Source: an uncultured Muribaculaceae bacterium (lineage in GTDB: Bacteria; Bacteroidota; Bacteroidia; Bacteroidales; Muribaculaceae). Taken from it: a stretch of 64,000 nucleotides of DNA. The translations under genes were made by a program, and so were the position numbers. A model generated the notes under the pieces. It was not told the origin of the DNA. It was given only the letters and a program-made list of their open reading frames with translations, and searched no databases. The stretch covers positions 35,107-99,106 of the forward strand of contig CAJUCQ010000023.1 in NCBI GenBank assembly GCA_910584905.1, in the 5' to 3' direction. Shown here piece after piece: positions 43,316-52,000 of the stretch; positions within the stretch are counted from its first letter, which is position 1, and the number at the start of each line of letters is the position of its first letter.

Positions 43316-45967
43316 ATGCGATATACCCCACCCTCGCTTGCCTGCGGCCTGATATTCATGGCAAGCCTGTGTCCGGCCTTCGGGCACCAAGTCATGGCTC
43401 AAACCGCAGCGAACGACACGATTTACAACCCGACGGTTCTCTACACGTCGATGCCGCGCACATACGAAATCGCGGGCATCGAAATCGTCGGCGCTCCGAA
43501 CTACGACGACGAGAATATCCTCAATTTCGCCGGAATCCGCGTCGGCGACCGCATGACACTTCCTGGTGATGAAATCACGAACGTGGTGAAGCGTCTGATG
43601 CGTCAGGCTCTATTCTCTCAAGTTCAGGTCGAGCTCGTGAAGACTGCGGGCGACAAGGCGTGGATCCGGTTCAACCTTCGCACGCAGCCGCGTATCTCTC
43701 AGGTGAACTACATCGGGATGAAAAAGAGCGAGCGCGAGGACCTCATCAAGAGTCTCAATCTGATGAAGGGCAATATGATTACGCAGAATATCGTGAACCG
43801 CACGGAGCAAATCGTGAAGAAATACTTCGGCGACAAAGGATTCGGCAAGGCCGATGTGCGCGTGACCCTTCACGAGGACCTGAGCGCTCCGAACGAGATG
43901 ATTGTCGACATCGCAGTTGACAAGCACGATAAGGTAAAGGTCCACAAAATCTATATCGAGGGCAACGAGGTGCTTTCCGACCGCAAAATCAAGAATGCGA
44001 TAAAGAAGACCAACGAAAAGACCGATATCTGGAAAATCTTCAGTCAAAAGAAGTTTGTTGAAAGCGACTATCGCGATGACCTTAACCGCATACTTGAGAA
44101 ATATAACGAGAAGGGCTACCGCGACGCCAAAATCGTGGCCGACTCGGTAGTGGCCTATGACGACAAGGCCGTCGACGTGCATATCACCATAGACGAAGGC
44201 CATCAGTATTATATCAAGGACATCACGTGGGTCGGCAATACGGTTTATCCCAACGAGGTACTTTCGGATTATCTCGGGATGAAGCCTGGCGACGTCTACA
44301 ACCAAAAGATGCTTAACAAGCGCATCAATGAGGATGACGACGCGGTGAGCAACCTGTATATGGACAACGGTTATTTATTCTATCAGCTCGTGCCGATAGA
44401 AAAAGAGGTCGCCGGCGACTCCATCGCTCTTGAGATGAGAATGATGGAAGGCCCGCAGGCGCGCGTGAACAATGTGATAATCAACGGCAACGACCGTCTG
44501 TACGAGAAGGTAATCCGCCGCGAGCTGCGCATCAAGCCCGGCGAGCTCTTCAGCAAGAGCGACCTTATGCGCTCGCTTCGCGAAATCGCGCAGACCGGCC
44601 ACTTCAACCCCGAGAACATGCAGCCAGACATCACGCCCAACGAAGAGAACGGCACGGTCGACATAGCGCTTAACCTTGAGTCGAAGGCTAATGACCAGAT
44701 TGAGTTTTCGATGGGCTGGGGCCAGACGGGCATCATCGGCAAGCTTGCGCTCAAGTTTACGAACTTCTCGATCAAGAATCTTTTCTATCCGAGCACTTAC
44801 CGCGGCATCATCCCTCAGGGCGAGGGTCAGACCTTCACGATTTCGGCTCAGACCAACGCGCGCTATTATCAGAGTTATGCGATTTCGTTCATGGATCCGT
44901 GGTTCGGGGGCAAGCGTCCGAATTCGCTGAGCGTGTCGGCCTATTACAGCCGTCAGACGGGCGTCAACTCAAGCTTCTACAACAACCGCTGGAGCAATTC
45001 GGGGCTTTGGGGTTCGGGTCTGAGCTATGGCTACAACTATAACGACTACTATCAGAATTCGTATCAGGCCTCGCTTGACCCGAACAAGGTGCTTCAGATG
45101 GTAGGTGTTAACGTCGGCTTCGGCAAACGTCTGAACTGGCCCGACGACTATTTCACCCTTACGGCTGAGCTTGGCTACAACTGGTATTATCTCAAGAACT
45201 GGGATTATCTCTACATCCGCAACGGCGACTATTACATGCGCAACGGCACGTGCAACGCGCTTGTGCTGGGTCTTACGCTGTCGCGCTCGTCGATTGACAA
45301 CCCGCTGTACACACGCTCGGGTTCGAGCTTCTCGCTGAATCTGTCGATGACCCCTCCGGCGTCAATGTTCGGCAAGAAAGACTGGAAGGCGCTGAGCGAG
45401 GCGGGCACGGCAGATGCGACGAAAGAGATGTTCCGCTGGATTGAGTACTGGAAGTTGCGTTTCCGCTCGCGGACCTACACGCCGCTGTCGACCAATCCTC
45501 AGTGGACTCCCGTGCTGATGACCCGCTTCGATTTCGGACTTCTCGGCAGCTACAACAAGCACCTGAAGTCGCCTTTCGAGACGTTCTATGTCGGCGGCGA
45601 CGGCATGTCGGGGTCGTACACCTACGCGACGGAGACCATCGCACTCCGCGGCTACGACAACGGTTCGCTGACGCCTTGGGGCATGGAGGGCTATGCCTAT
45701 ACGCGTATGGGCATGGAAATCCACTTCCCGCTCATGCTTCAGCCGACGACTACGATTTACGCACTCGGCTTTGTCGAGGGCGGCAATGCGTGGACTGCAG
45801 TCAGCCAGTTCAATCCGTTCAGCCTCAAGCGGAGCGCGGGCGTGGGTGTTCGTATCCATCTTCCGATGGTTGGCATGATGGGTATCGACTGGGCCTACGG
45901 CTTCGACAAGGTTTTCGGCGAAAAGGGCGGCAGCCACTTCCACTTCATCCTCGGACAGGAGTTCTGA
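43316..45967 (+). CDS. bamA: Outer-membrane protein assembly factor BamA
   Basis: An 883-aa Omp85 protein that inserts barrel proteins in the outer membrane. Signal peptide about 1-29; five POTRA repeats about 50-440 (for example YIEGNEVLSDRKIKNAI and WVGNTVYPNEVLSDYLGM); a C-terminal 16-strand barrel about 460-883 with DPWFGGKRPNS and the lid-lock region GVGVRIHLPMVGMMGIDWAYGFD. It ends in Phe. Followed 72 bp later by two periplasmic chaperone genes. Confidence 0.95.
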   Translation: MRYTPPSLACGLIFMASLCPAFGHQVMAQTAANDTIYNPTVLYTSMPRTYEIAGIEIVGAPNYDDENILNFAGIRVGDRMTLPGDEITNVVKRLMRQALFSQVQVELVKTAGDKAWIRFNLRTQPRISQVNYIGMKKSEREDLIKSLNLMKGNMITQNIVNRTEQIVKKYFGDKGFGKADVRVTLHEDLSAPNEMIVDIAVDKHDKVKVHKIYIEGNEVLSDRKIKNAIKKTNEKTDIWKIFSQKKFVESDYRDDLNRILEKYNEKGYRDAKIVADSVVAYDDKAVDVHITIDEGHQYYIKDITWVGNTVYPNEVLSDYLGMKPGDVYNQKMLNKRINEDDDAVSNLYMDNGYLFYQLVPIEKEVAGDSIALEMRMMEGPQARVNNVIINGNDRLYEKVIRRELRIKPGELFSKSDLMRSLREIAQTGHFNPENMQPDITPNEENGTVDIALNLESKANDQIEFSMGWGQTGIIGKLALKFTNFSIKNLFYPSTYRGIIPQGEGQTFTISAQTNARYYQSYAISFMDPWFGGKRPNSLSVSAYYSRQTGVNSSFYNNRWSNSGLWGSGLSYGYNYNDYYQNSYQASLDPNKVLQMVGVNVGFGKRLNWPDDYFTLTAELGYNWYYLKNWDYLYIRNGDYYMRNGTCNALVLGLTLSRSSIDNPLYTRSGSSFSLNLSMTPPASMFGKKDWKALSEAGTADATKEMFRWIEYWKLRFRSRTYTPLSTNPQWTPVLMTRFDFGLLGSYNKHLKSPFETFYVGGDGMSGSYTYATETIALRGYDNGSLTPWGMEGYAYTRMGMEIHFPLMLQPTTTIYALGFVEGGNAWTAVSQFNPFSLKRSAGVGVRIHLPMVGMMGIDWAYGFDKVFGEKGGSHFHFILGQEF

Positions 45968-46039
45968 TTAAACTATTTCGGAGACAGGACGTCTTAATAA
46001 TAAAACGCATTGTCCAACACGACAAAAACAAGACGCATT

Positions 46040-46561
46040 ATGAAAAAAATTTTTGCATGTATCATATTCTCAATGCTCGCAATCGCCGGCTTTGAGGCCG
46101 GCGCGCAGAAGTTCGCAATGGTGGATATGGAGTATATACTGAAGAATGTGCCTGCATACGAGATGGCCAACGAGCAACTGAACCAGCGTTCGCTCCGCTA
46201 TCAGAAAGAGGTTGAGGCCCTCGGGAAAGAGGCCGAGAACATGTATCAGCAGTATCTTCAGGACAAGCCGTTCCTGACGGACGAGGCGTCGAAGGCGCGC
46301 GAGCAGGAAATCGTGAACAAAGAAAAGGCTGCGACCGAGTTGCGCTATAAGTATTTCGGGCCTGATGGAGAGCTTTATCAGAACCGCCAGAGCCTTTTGA
46401 AGCCGATTCAGGACGATGTCTACAACGCCATCAAGAAGGTGAGCGATGAGCGCGGATATCAGGCGGTATTCGACAGGGCGTCGTCGACGGAAATCATTTA
46501 CGCCTCTCCACGCATCGACATATCGAACGAGGTATTGTCGAAATTAGGATATTCAAAATAA
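46040..46561 (+). CDS. OmpH/Skp-family periplasmic chaperone (first copy)
   Basis: A 173-aa Skp-like chaperone escorting outer-membrane proteins to BamA. Signal peptide about 1-22 (ends GAQ), then KFAMVDMEYILKNVPAYEMAN, the family start, a long charged helical hairpin (about 40-110) and a beta segment near the C-terminus (YASPRIDISNEVLSKLGY). The ATG at 46040 gives a standard signal peptide. Confidence 0.9.
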   Translation: MKKIFACIIFSMLAIAGFEAGAQKFAMVDMEYILKNVPAYEMANEQLNQRSLRYQKEVEALGKEAENMYQQYLQDKPFLTDEASKAREQEIVNKEKAATELRYKYFGPDGELYQNRQSLLKPIQDDVYNAIKKVSDERGYQAVFDRASSTEIIYASPRIDISNEVLSKLGYSK

Positions 46562-46567
46562 AATTTA

Positions 46568-46575
46568 TAACTTTG
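46568..46575 (+). promoter_or_regulatory. -7 promoter box TAACTTTG between the two ompH genes
   Basis: Exact match 34 bp before the second ompH ATG, so the second copy can be transcribed separately from bamA-ompH. Confidence 0.55.
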
Positions 46576-46608
46576 CCAACAAATAAACACACATAAGCAA
46601 CATCCATC

Positions 46609-47115
46609 ATGTTTAAAAAACTTATTCTCGCCGTCCTTCTTGCCCTGCCCATGACGGCATTCGCCCAGAAACTCGGCACCGTAGAAATCGAGACAGTGTT
46701 CACGCTCATGCCCGAGACGAAAGAAATGCAGACGAAGCTCGATGATGCCACGAAGCAGTATGAGACGGCATTTCAGGCTCTTACGGAAGAACTTGACAAG
46801 CTTTTCAAGGATTATCAGACGATAGCGAACGACAATACGGTGCTTGACACCATCAAAGAACGCCGCATTCAGGAAATTCAGGAGCGTCAGCAGAACGCCG
46901 AGAAGTTCCGCGCCACGGCCCAGCAGGACCTCGCCCGCCAGCAGCAGCAGCTCAGCGCGCCGATATTCCAGAAGCTCAACGAAGCTATCGCATCGGTAGG
47001 CAAGGAAGGCAATTTCTCGCTCATTCTGCCTAAGAACCCCGAGCTTACGCTCTATTGCGGCAGCGACGTCACGGACGTGACTCCGCTTGTAAAGGCCAAG
47101 CTCGGCATCAAGTAA
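46609..47115 (+). CDS. OmpH/Skp-family periplasmic chaperone (second copy)
   Basis: A 168-aa paralogue of the preceding chaperone with about the same plan: signal peptide ending TAFAQ (cleavage after residue 19), KLGTVEIETVFTLMPETKEM, a Gln/Glu-rich helical hairpin (about 40-125) and a short C-terminal beta strand (LYCGSDVTDVTPLVKAKLGI). The pair after bamA is common in Bacteroidetes; the copies are clearly diverged. A strong terminator follows. Confidence 0.9.
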   Translation: MFKKLILAVLLALPMTAFAQKLGTVEIETVFTLMPETKEMQTKLDDATKQYETAFQALTEELDKLFKDYQTIANDNTVLDTIKERRIQEIQERQQNAEKFRATAQQDLARQQQQLSAPIFQKLNEAIASVGKEGNFSLILPKNPELTLYCGSDVTDVTPLVKAKLGIK

Positions 47116-47147
47116 AAAGCAATCAAGGCTCAGGCCATACTGTCAAC

Positions 47148-47188
47148 GACCGCCTTCCGCATGATGCGGGAGGCGGTCGATTTTTTTT
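47148..47188 (+). terminator. Terminator of the bamA-ompH region
   Basis: GACCGCC-tt-CCGCAT (47148-47162) pairs with ATGCGG-ga-GGCGGTC (47164-47178), then GA and eight T. Confidence 0.93.
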
Positions 47189-47199
47189 AGTTATTTTAA

Positions 47200-47231
47200 T
47201 TTGTCGCGCCCGCCGTTTTTAGCTATCTTTG
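47200..47231 (+). promoter_or_regulatory. Promoter of the fumarase gene
   Basis: TTTG at 47200-47203, 20-bp spacer, TATCTTTG at 47224-47231: a complete consensus. Leader of about 57 nt. Confidence 0.8.
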
Positions 47232-47295
47232 CGGAGACAAACACCAGCGTCAGACATAAAATACATAACAATTCATATCTACGAATATAAGCTAT

Positions 47296-48945
47296 ATGGC
47301 AACAAAACCCTTCCACTATCAGGAGATGTTTCCGCTCGGGCCGGATACGACGGAATACTATCACCTCACCTGCGACTACGTAAAGACCGAAAACTGGAAC
47401 GGCCACGAGATGCTCGTGGTTGATCCTCAGGCGCTCACGGTGCTTGCGCGTCAGGCTACGCACGACAATGCGTTCATGCTTCGCCGCGAGCACAATCTCA
47501 TGGTTGCAAAAATCCTCTCGGATCCGGAGGCAAGCGAAAACGACAAGTTCGTGGCGCTGACGATGCTCCGCAACGCCGAGGTTGCGTCCAAGGGTGCGCT
47601 GCCCTTCTGTCAAGATACGGGCACGGCTATCATCCACGCCGAAAAGGGCCAGCATGTGTGGACGGGCTGCAACGACGAGGAGCGTCTGAGCGAGGGCGTC
47701 TATCTGACGTACACGACGGATAATCTCCGTTACAGCCAGAACGCACCGCTGACGATGTACGATGAAGTGAACACGGGCTGCAACCTCCCCGCGCAGATTG
47801 ATATCCACGCCACTGAGGGTTCGGAATATCACTTCCTTTTCGTGGCCAAGGGCGGCGGCTCGGCCAACAAGACTTATCTTTATCAGGAGACCAAGGCGAC
47901 GATCAACCCCAAGACGCTTGTGCCTTTCCTCGTGGACAAGATGCGCACGCTCGGAACAGCGGCTTGTCCGCCCTACCATATCGCGTTCGTAATCGGCGGC
48001 ACGTCGGCTGAAAAGAATCTCGAAGTGGTGAAAAAGGCATCGGTGAAGTACTACGATTCGCTCCCGACGCAGGGCAACGAGTACGGGCATGCCTTCCGCG
48101 ATGTTGAGCTTGAGAAGGAACTCAAGAAGGCATCGGAAGAACTTGGGCTTGGCGCTCAGTTCGGCGGCAAGTATTATGCGCACGATATCCGCGTAATCCG
48201 TCTGCCGCGCCACGGGGCTTCGTGTCCGATCGGCATGGGCGTGAGCTGCTCGGCCGACCGCAACGTGAAGGCTAAAATCAACAAGGACGGTCTTTGGATC
48301 GAGAAGCTGGATTCGAATCCGGGCGAGCTTATCCCCGAGGCTTACCGCACGGCTGAGGCCGGAGAGGTTGTGAAAATCGACCTTGACCGTCCGATGGCGG
48401 AGGTTCTGGCCGAGCTTACGAAGTATCCGGTGTCGACGCGCCTGTCGCTGAAGGGCACTATAATCGTTGGCCGCGATATCGCTCACGCCAAGATTAAGGA
48501 GCGCCTCGACAAGGGCGAGCCTATGCCTGAATACCTCAAGAATCACCCCATCTACTATGCCGGCCCGGCGAAGACTCCGGCCGGAATGGCAAGCGGATCG
48601 TTCGGGCCGACGACGGCCGGACGCATGGACTCGTACGTGGATCAGTTCCAGAGCGCGGGTGGGTCGATGATAATGATTGCGAAGGGCAACCGCTCGAAGC
48701 AGGTTACCGACGCGTGCAAGGCTCACGGGGGCTTCTACCTCGGCTCAATCGGCGGCCCTGCGGCAGTTCTGGCCCAGAATTCAATCAAGAGCGTCGAGCT
48801 GCTGGAATATCCCGAACTCGGCATGGAGGCAATCTGGAAGATTGAAGTCGAGGATTTCCCGGCGTTTATCCTCGTTGATGACAAGGGCAACGACTTCTTC
48901 ACGCAAATTAACGAAAAGTGCAAAATCTGCGGGCTGAATAAATAA
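47296..48945 (+). CDS. Class I fumarate hydratase (4Fe-4S)
   Basis: A 549-aa oxygen-sensitive fumarase of the FumA/FumB type, interconverting fumarate and malate. The three cluster cysteines fall at Cys105 (LPFCQDTGTA), Cys224 (TAACPPYHIAF) and Cys318 (MGVSCSADRN), the same numbers as in E. coli FumA. GGTSAEKN and the C-terminal GGPAAVLAQNSIKSVE are also family features. In anaerobic Bacteroidales it works in the reductive branch to succinate. It has its own promoter and terminator. Confidence 0.96.
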   Translation: MATKPFHYQEMFPLGPDTTEYYHLTCDYVKTENWNGHEMLVVDPQALTVLARQATHDNAFMLRREHNLMVAKILSDPEASENDKFVALTMLRNAEVASKGALPFCQDTGTAIIHAEKGQHVWTGCNDEERLSEGVYLTYTTDNLRYSQNAPLTMYDEVNTGCNLPAQIDIHATEGSEYHFLFVAKGGGSANKTYLYQETKATINPKTLVPFLVDKMRTLGTAACPPYHIAFVIGGTSAEKNLEVVKKASVKYYDSLPTQGNEYGHAFRDVELEKELKKASEELGLGAQFGGKYYAHDIRVIRLPRHGASCPIGMGVSCSADRNVKAKINKDGLWIEKLDSNPGELIPEAYRTAEAGEVVKIDLDRPMAEVLAELTKYPVSTRLSLKGTIIVGRDIAHAKIKERLDKGEPMPEYLKNHPIYYAGPAKTPAGMASGSFGPTTAGRMDSYVDQFQSAGGSMIMIAKGNRSKQVTDACKAHGGFYLGSIGGPAAVLAQNSIKSVELLEYPELGMEAIWKIEVEDFPAFILVDDKGNDFFTQINEKCKICGLNK

Positions 48946-48971
48946 ACTTTTGGACTCTGTATCCGTCTTAT

Positions 48972-49003
48972 ATAAAGAACCGACTGTTCAGCCGGTTCTT
49001 TAT
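48972..49003 (+). terminator. Terminator after fumarase
   Basis: ATAAAGAACCG-a-CTG (48972-48986) pairs with CAG-c-CGGTTCTTTAT, an almost perfect palindrome with A and T runs on both sides. Confidence 0.88.
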
Positions 49004-49047
49004 TCATATAAGCGTCTGCCTCAACGTATCAACCGAGCAACAATCCT

Positions 49048-52000
49048 ATGCGAAAATTTCTTATTCTCACAACAATTATTCTTACAGCAATGACAGCATT
49101 CCTGAGTCTGCGCGGCGGCGAACCCGACTTCGCCTACCCTGCCGACGTGCTTGCCAAGGCTGACAGCCTTATGGCGGCGTCGGCTAAGCTCGACGCGGCC
49201 GAGGGTGGCGCCCAAAGGGTCTATGCCCTCGAGCTTGTGTCGCGCGCGTCGACACTGATTGATCCGGACAGCGCCTTCGCTCTTCCGCGGCGCATCCGCC
49301 TGGCTGCGGAGAGGGAGGCTTATGCTCCGGCCCGCGCGCTTATGATTCTCCTTGAAGCGGAAATCACTGAAAACATCTATCGCGCCGAGCGATGGAAATA
49401 TGACCGTGTGGAAATCCCTGACGAGCCTCTTGCCGATGATATGAGTGCATGGAGCGGGCGTCAGTTCAAGGCTCGTGTGGAGACACTCGTGCGCGAGGCC
49501 GCGAAGGTGGCATTGACAGATGTGTCTGCTCCGACAGGGACTTTCGCGGAGTGTCTGAAGGGTAATGCCCACAGCGAGTTGCTGACGCCGACGGTGGCGC
49601 TCTTTGTCTTCAACCGCGGCGCCGTGTTGCTGAAAGAAACGGGCAATGCGGCTGGGGCGCGCGAGCTGTATGAAGAGGCGCTCAAGCTGACCGAAGCGCC
49701 CGAGGAGGCTTACTTTGCAATCAGGTGCGCGCTGCTTGAATCGGCTGATAATGAGGTTGCGAAGCCTGAGGATAAGCTGCTGACGGAGCTTCGCGCCCTC
49801 TACAATGAATATCGCGACTGCGAGGGCGCTCGCTATGTGCTTGTCGAAGCGGGCAAACGCATGCAGATGCCCGCTTCGCCTGACAAAGAGGCGAAAAGGG
49901 CTTTTATGGATGATGTGGCTCTTATCGACGAGTCACTCAAGGCATTTCCGAACTGGTATAATAACGGCGAACTGCGCCTTATCCGCGAGCGGCTCACGCG
50001 GCCGATGATTGAAGTGGCGGCGAGCGACATGTGTGCTCCGGGGAGCGAGCTTGACATCAGAATTCGGCAGAATTTCACCGAAAAGGCCACGCTTGAAATC
50101 CGTCGTCTTCCGGTGAATACGGATTCGTACGGCAAGGATGCCGTTATGAGCGCGAAGGTGGTGCGCAGCATCACTCTCAAGCCGAGCGGCAAGGATGATT
50201 TCGCGGTTGAAAGCCATGAACGAGTGAGACTTACGGACGACGGGCTCTATCTACTGGTGGCCTCCACGGGCAATGACGAGGACAAGGCGGCGCGCTACAA
50301 CGTGTGCGAGGTTCGCGTGGTGCCTTGGATTCCCGTGAAGCTTTCGGGTGTTGACAATCCGATGGCGGCTGTGGTGAACTCGGCTGACGGCTCGCCCGAG
50401 GAGGGCGTGACAGTCAGGACGGCGAGGGGGTCGAGCACAAGCTACACGACGCGCGGAACGACGGACGCTTCGGGGCTTGCGAAGCTGACATTCTCCGAGC
50501 GGAGTTATACTAACCGCCTGCGTCTGAGCCGCGCCGGGCGCGTAATCGACTACGGGTATATGCCTATGGAGCGGTATGAGCACGACAAGGCGCTGACGTC
50601 GCCGGTATATGATGCCGACGTAATGACGTCGCGGGCGCTCTATCACGCCGGCGATACGGTGGAGTGGGCAGCGGTCGTTAGCATGGCCGAACGCGGGGCC
50701 ACTGACCGAACGCCTACGACCGTGGCGGCCGGGAAGCGGGTCAAGGCCGTGTTTTACGACGCCAACGACAAGGAGATTGACAGCCTGACGGCGACGACCG
50801 ACGCCTACGGACGCGTCTACGGAGCTTTTGCGACTAAGACGGGTGCGCTGACGGGCGATTACCGTATCGTGGTCAGCGGGGCGAAGGGCGAAGGGCTTTA
50901 CGGCTCGCGCTATGTGACGGTGAGCGATTTCAAGCTTGCGACGTTCGAGGTGAAGATAACACGCGTCGAACGCGACACGCCTGTGAGCGGCGAGGTGCGG
51001 CTTTCGGGCGAGGCCATGACTTATGCGGGGATGGCTGTCGGCGATGCGGCTGTGGCCGTCGAGCTGACGGCGACGTCGCCGTGGTGGTGGTATCGGGACT
51101 ATTCGAAGCCTCAGAAGATGCTCGGCACAGTGGAGGCCCGGACCGACGGCAATGGTGCGTTCACGGTTGAGCTCCCGGCAGATATGCTTGCGCCGGGGAA
51201 GGATTACTTTATGATTGAGGCCGAAGCGTCGGTAACGGCTCAGGGTGGCGAGACGCGTACGGCAAGCCGCAATTTCACTCTCGGGAAACCTTACGCGCTG
51301 AATGCGTCGACTCTCCGCACGACTATAGATGCGGCCAAGCCGTTCAAGGTCAGAATCGAGGCAACGACGCCGAATGAGGGCGAGAAGGCGCCGGCATTTG
51401 CCGTGCGGTGGACTCTTGCCAAAGCCGGAGCGGCTGAAAAGGCGCTTGTCAGCGGCGATGCCATGACGGGCGAAAGCGCGAGCATCGATGCTTCAGGCTT
51501 GCCTGCAGGCATCTATGAGGTGAGTGTGTGTCCTGTTGACGAAGCCCTTGCGGACAAGGCTACGGGAGCGGCGTTCACGCTCTATAACACTTCGACCGGG
51601 GCTATGCCCGAAGGGAGTGTGCTCTTCGTGCCCGAATCGGAGGCTGCAATCGATGCGCACGACACGGGCGAAATCCTTGTGGGCGTCGAACGTGACAACA
51701 CGACGGTTTATGTCGCCGTATGCGAGGGAAGTAAAATCACAAGCACGGAGGTGCGGCGTCTCGGGCGCGGGTTCCACCGTCTTGCCGTGAAGGGCTCGTC
51801 AGCCCCCGATGTAGAGTCGCGCGCTACGGTTTTCGCCGTGCGCGATTGCCGGATTTACCGCTCGGACGTGAGTCTGACTCTCCCGCCTGCCGCAAGCATA
51901 CGTCTGACGGGCGAGAGCCTCCGCGACAAGACTACACCCGGCGGGGCCGAGCACTGGCGCATCCGCTTCGCCGAGTCGACGGGCGCTCCGCTTTCGGGCG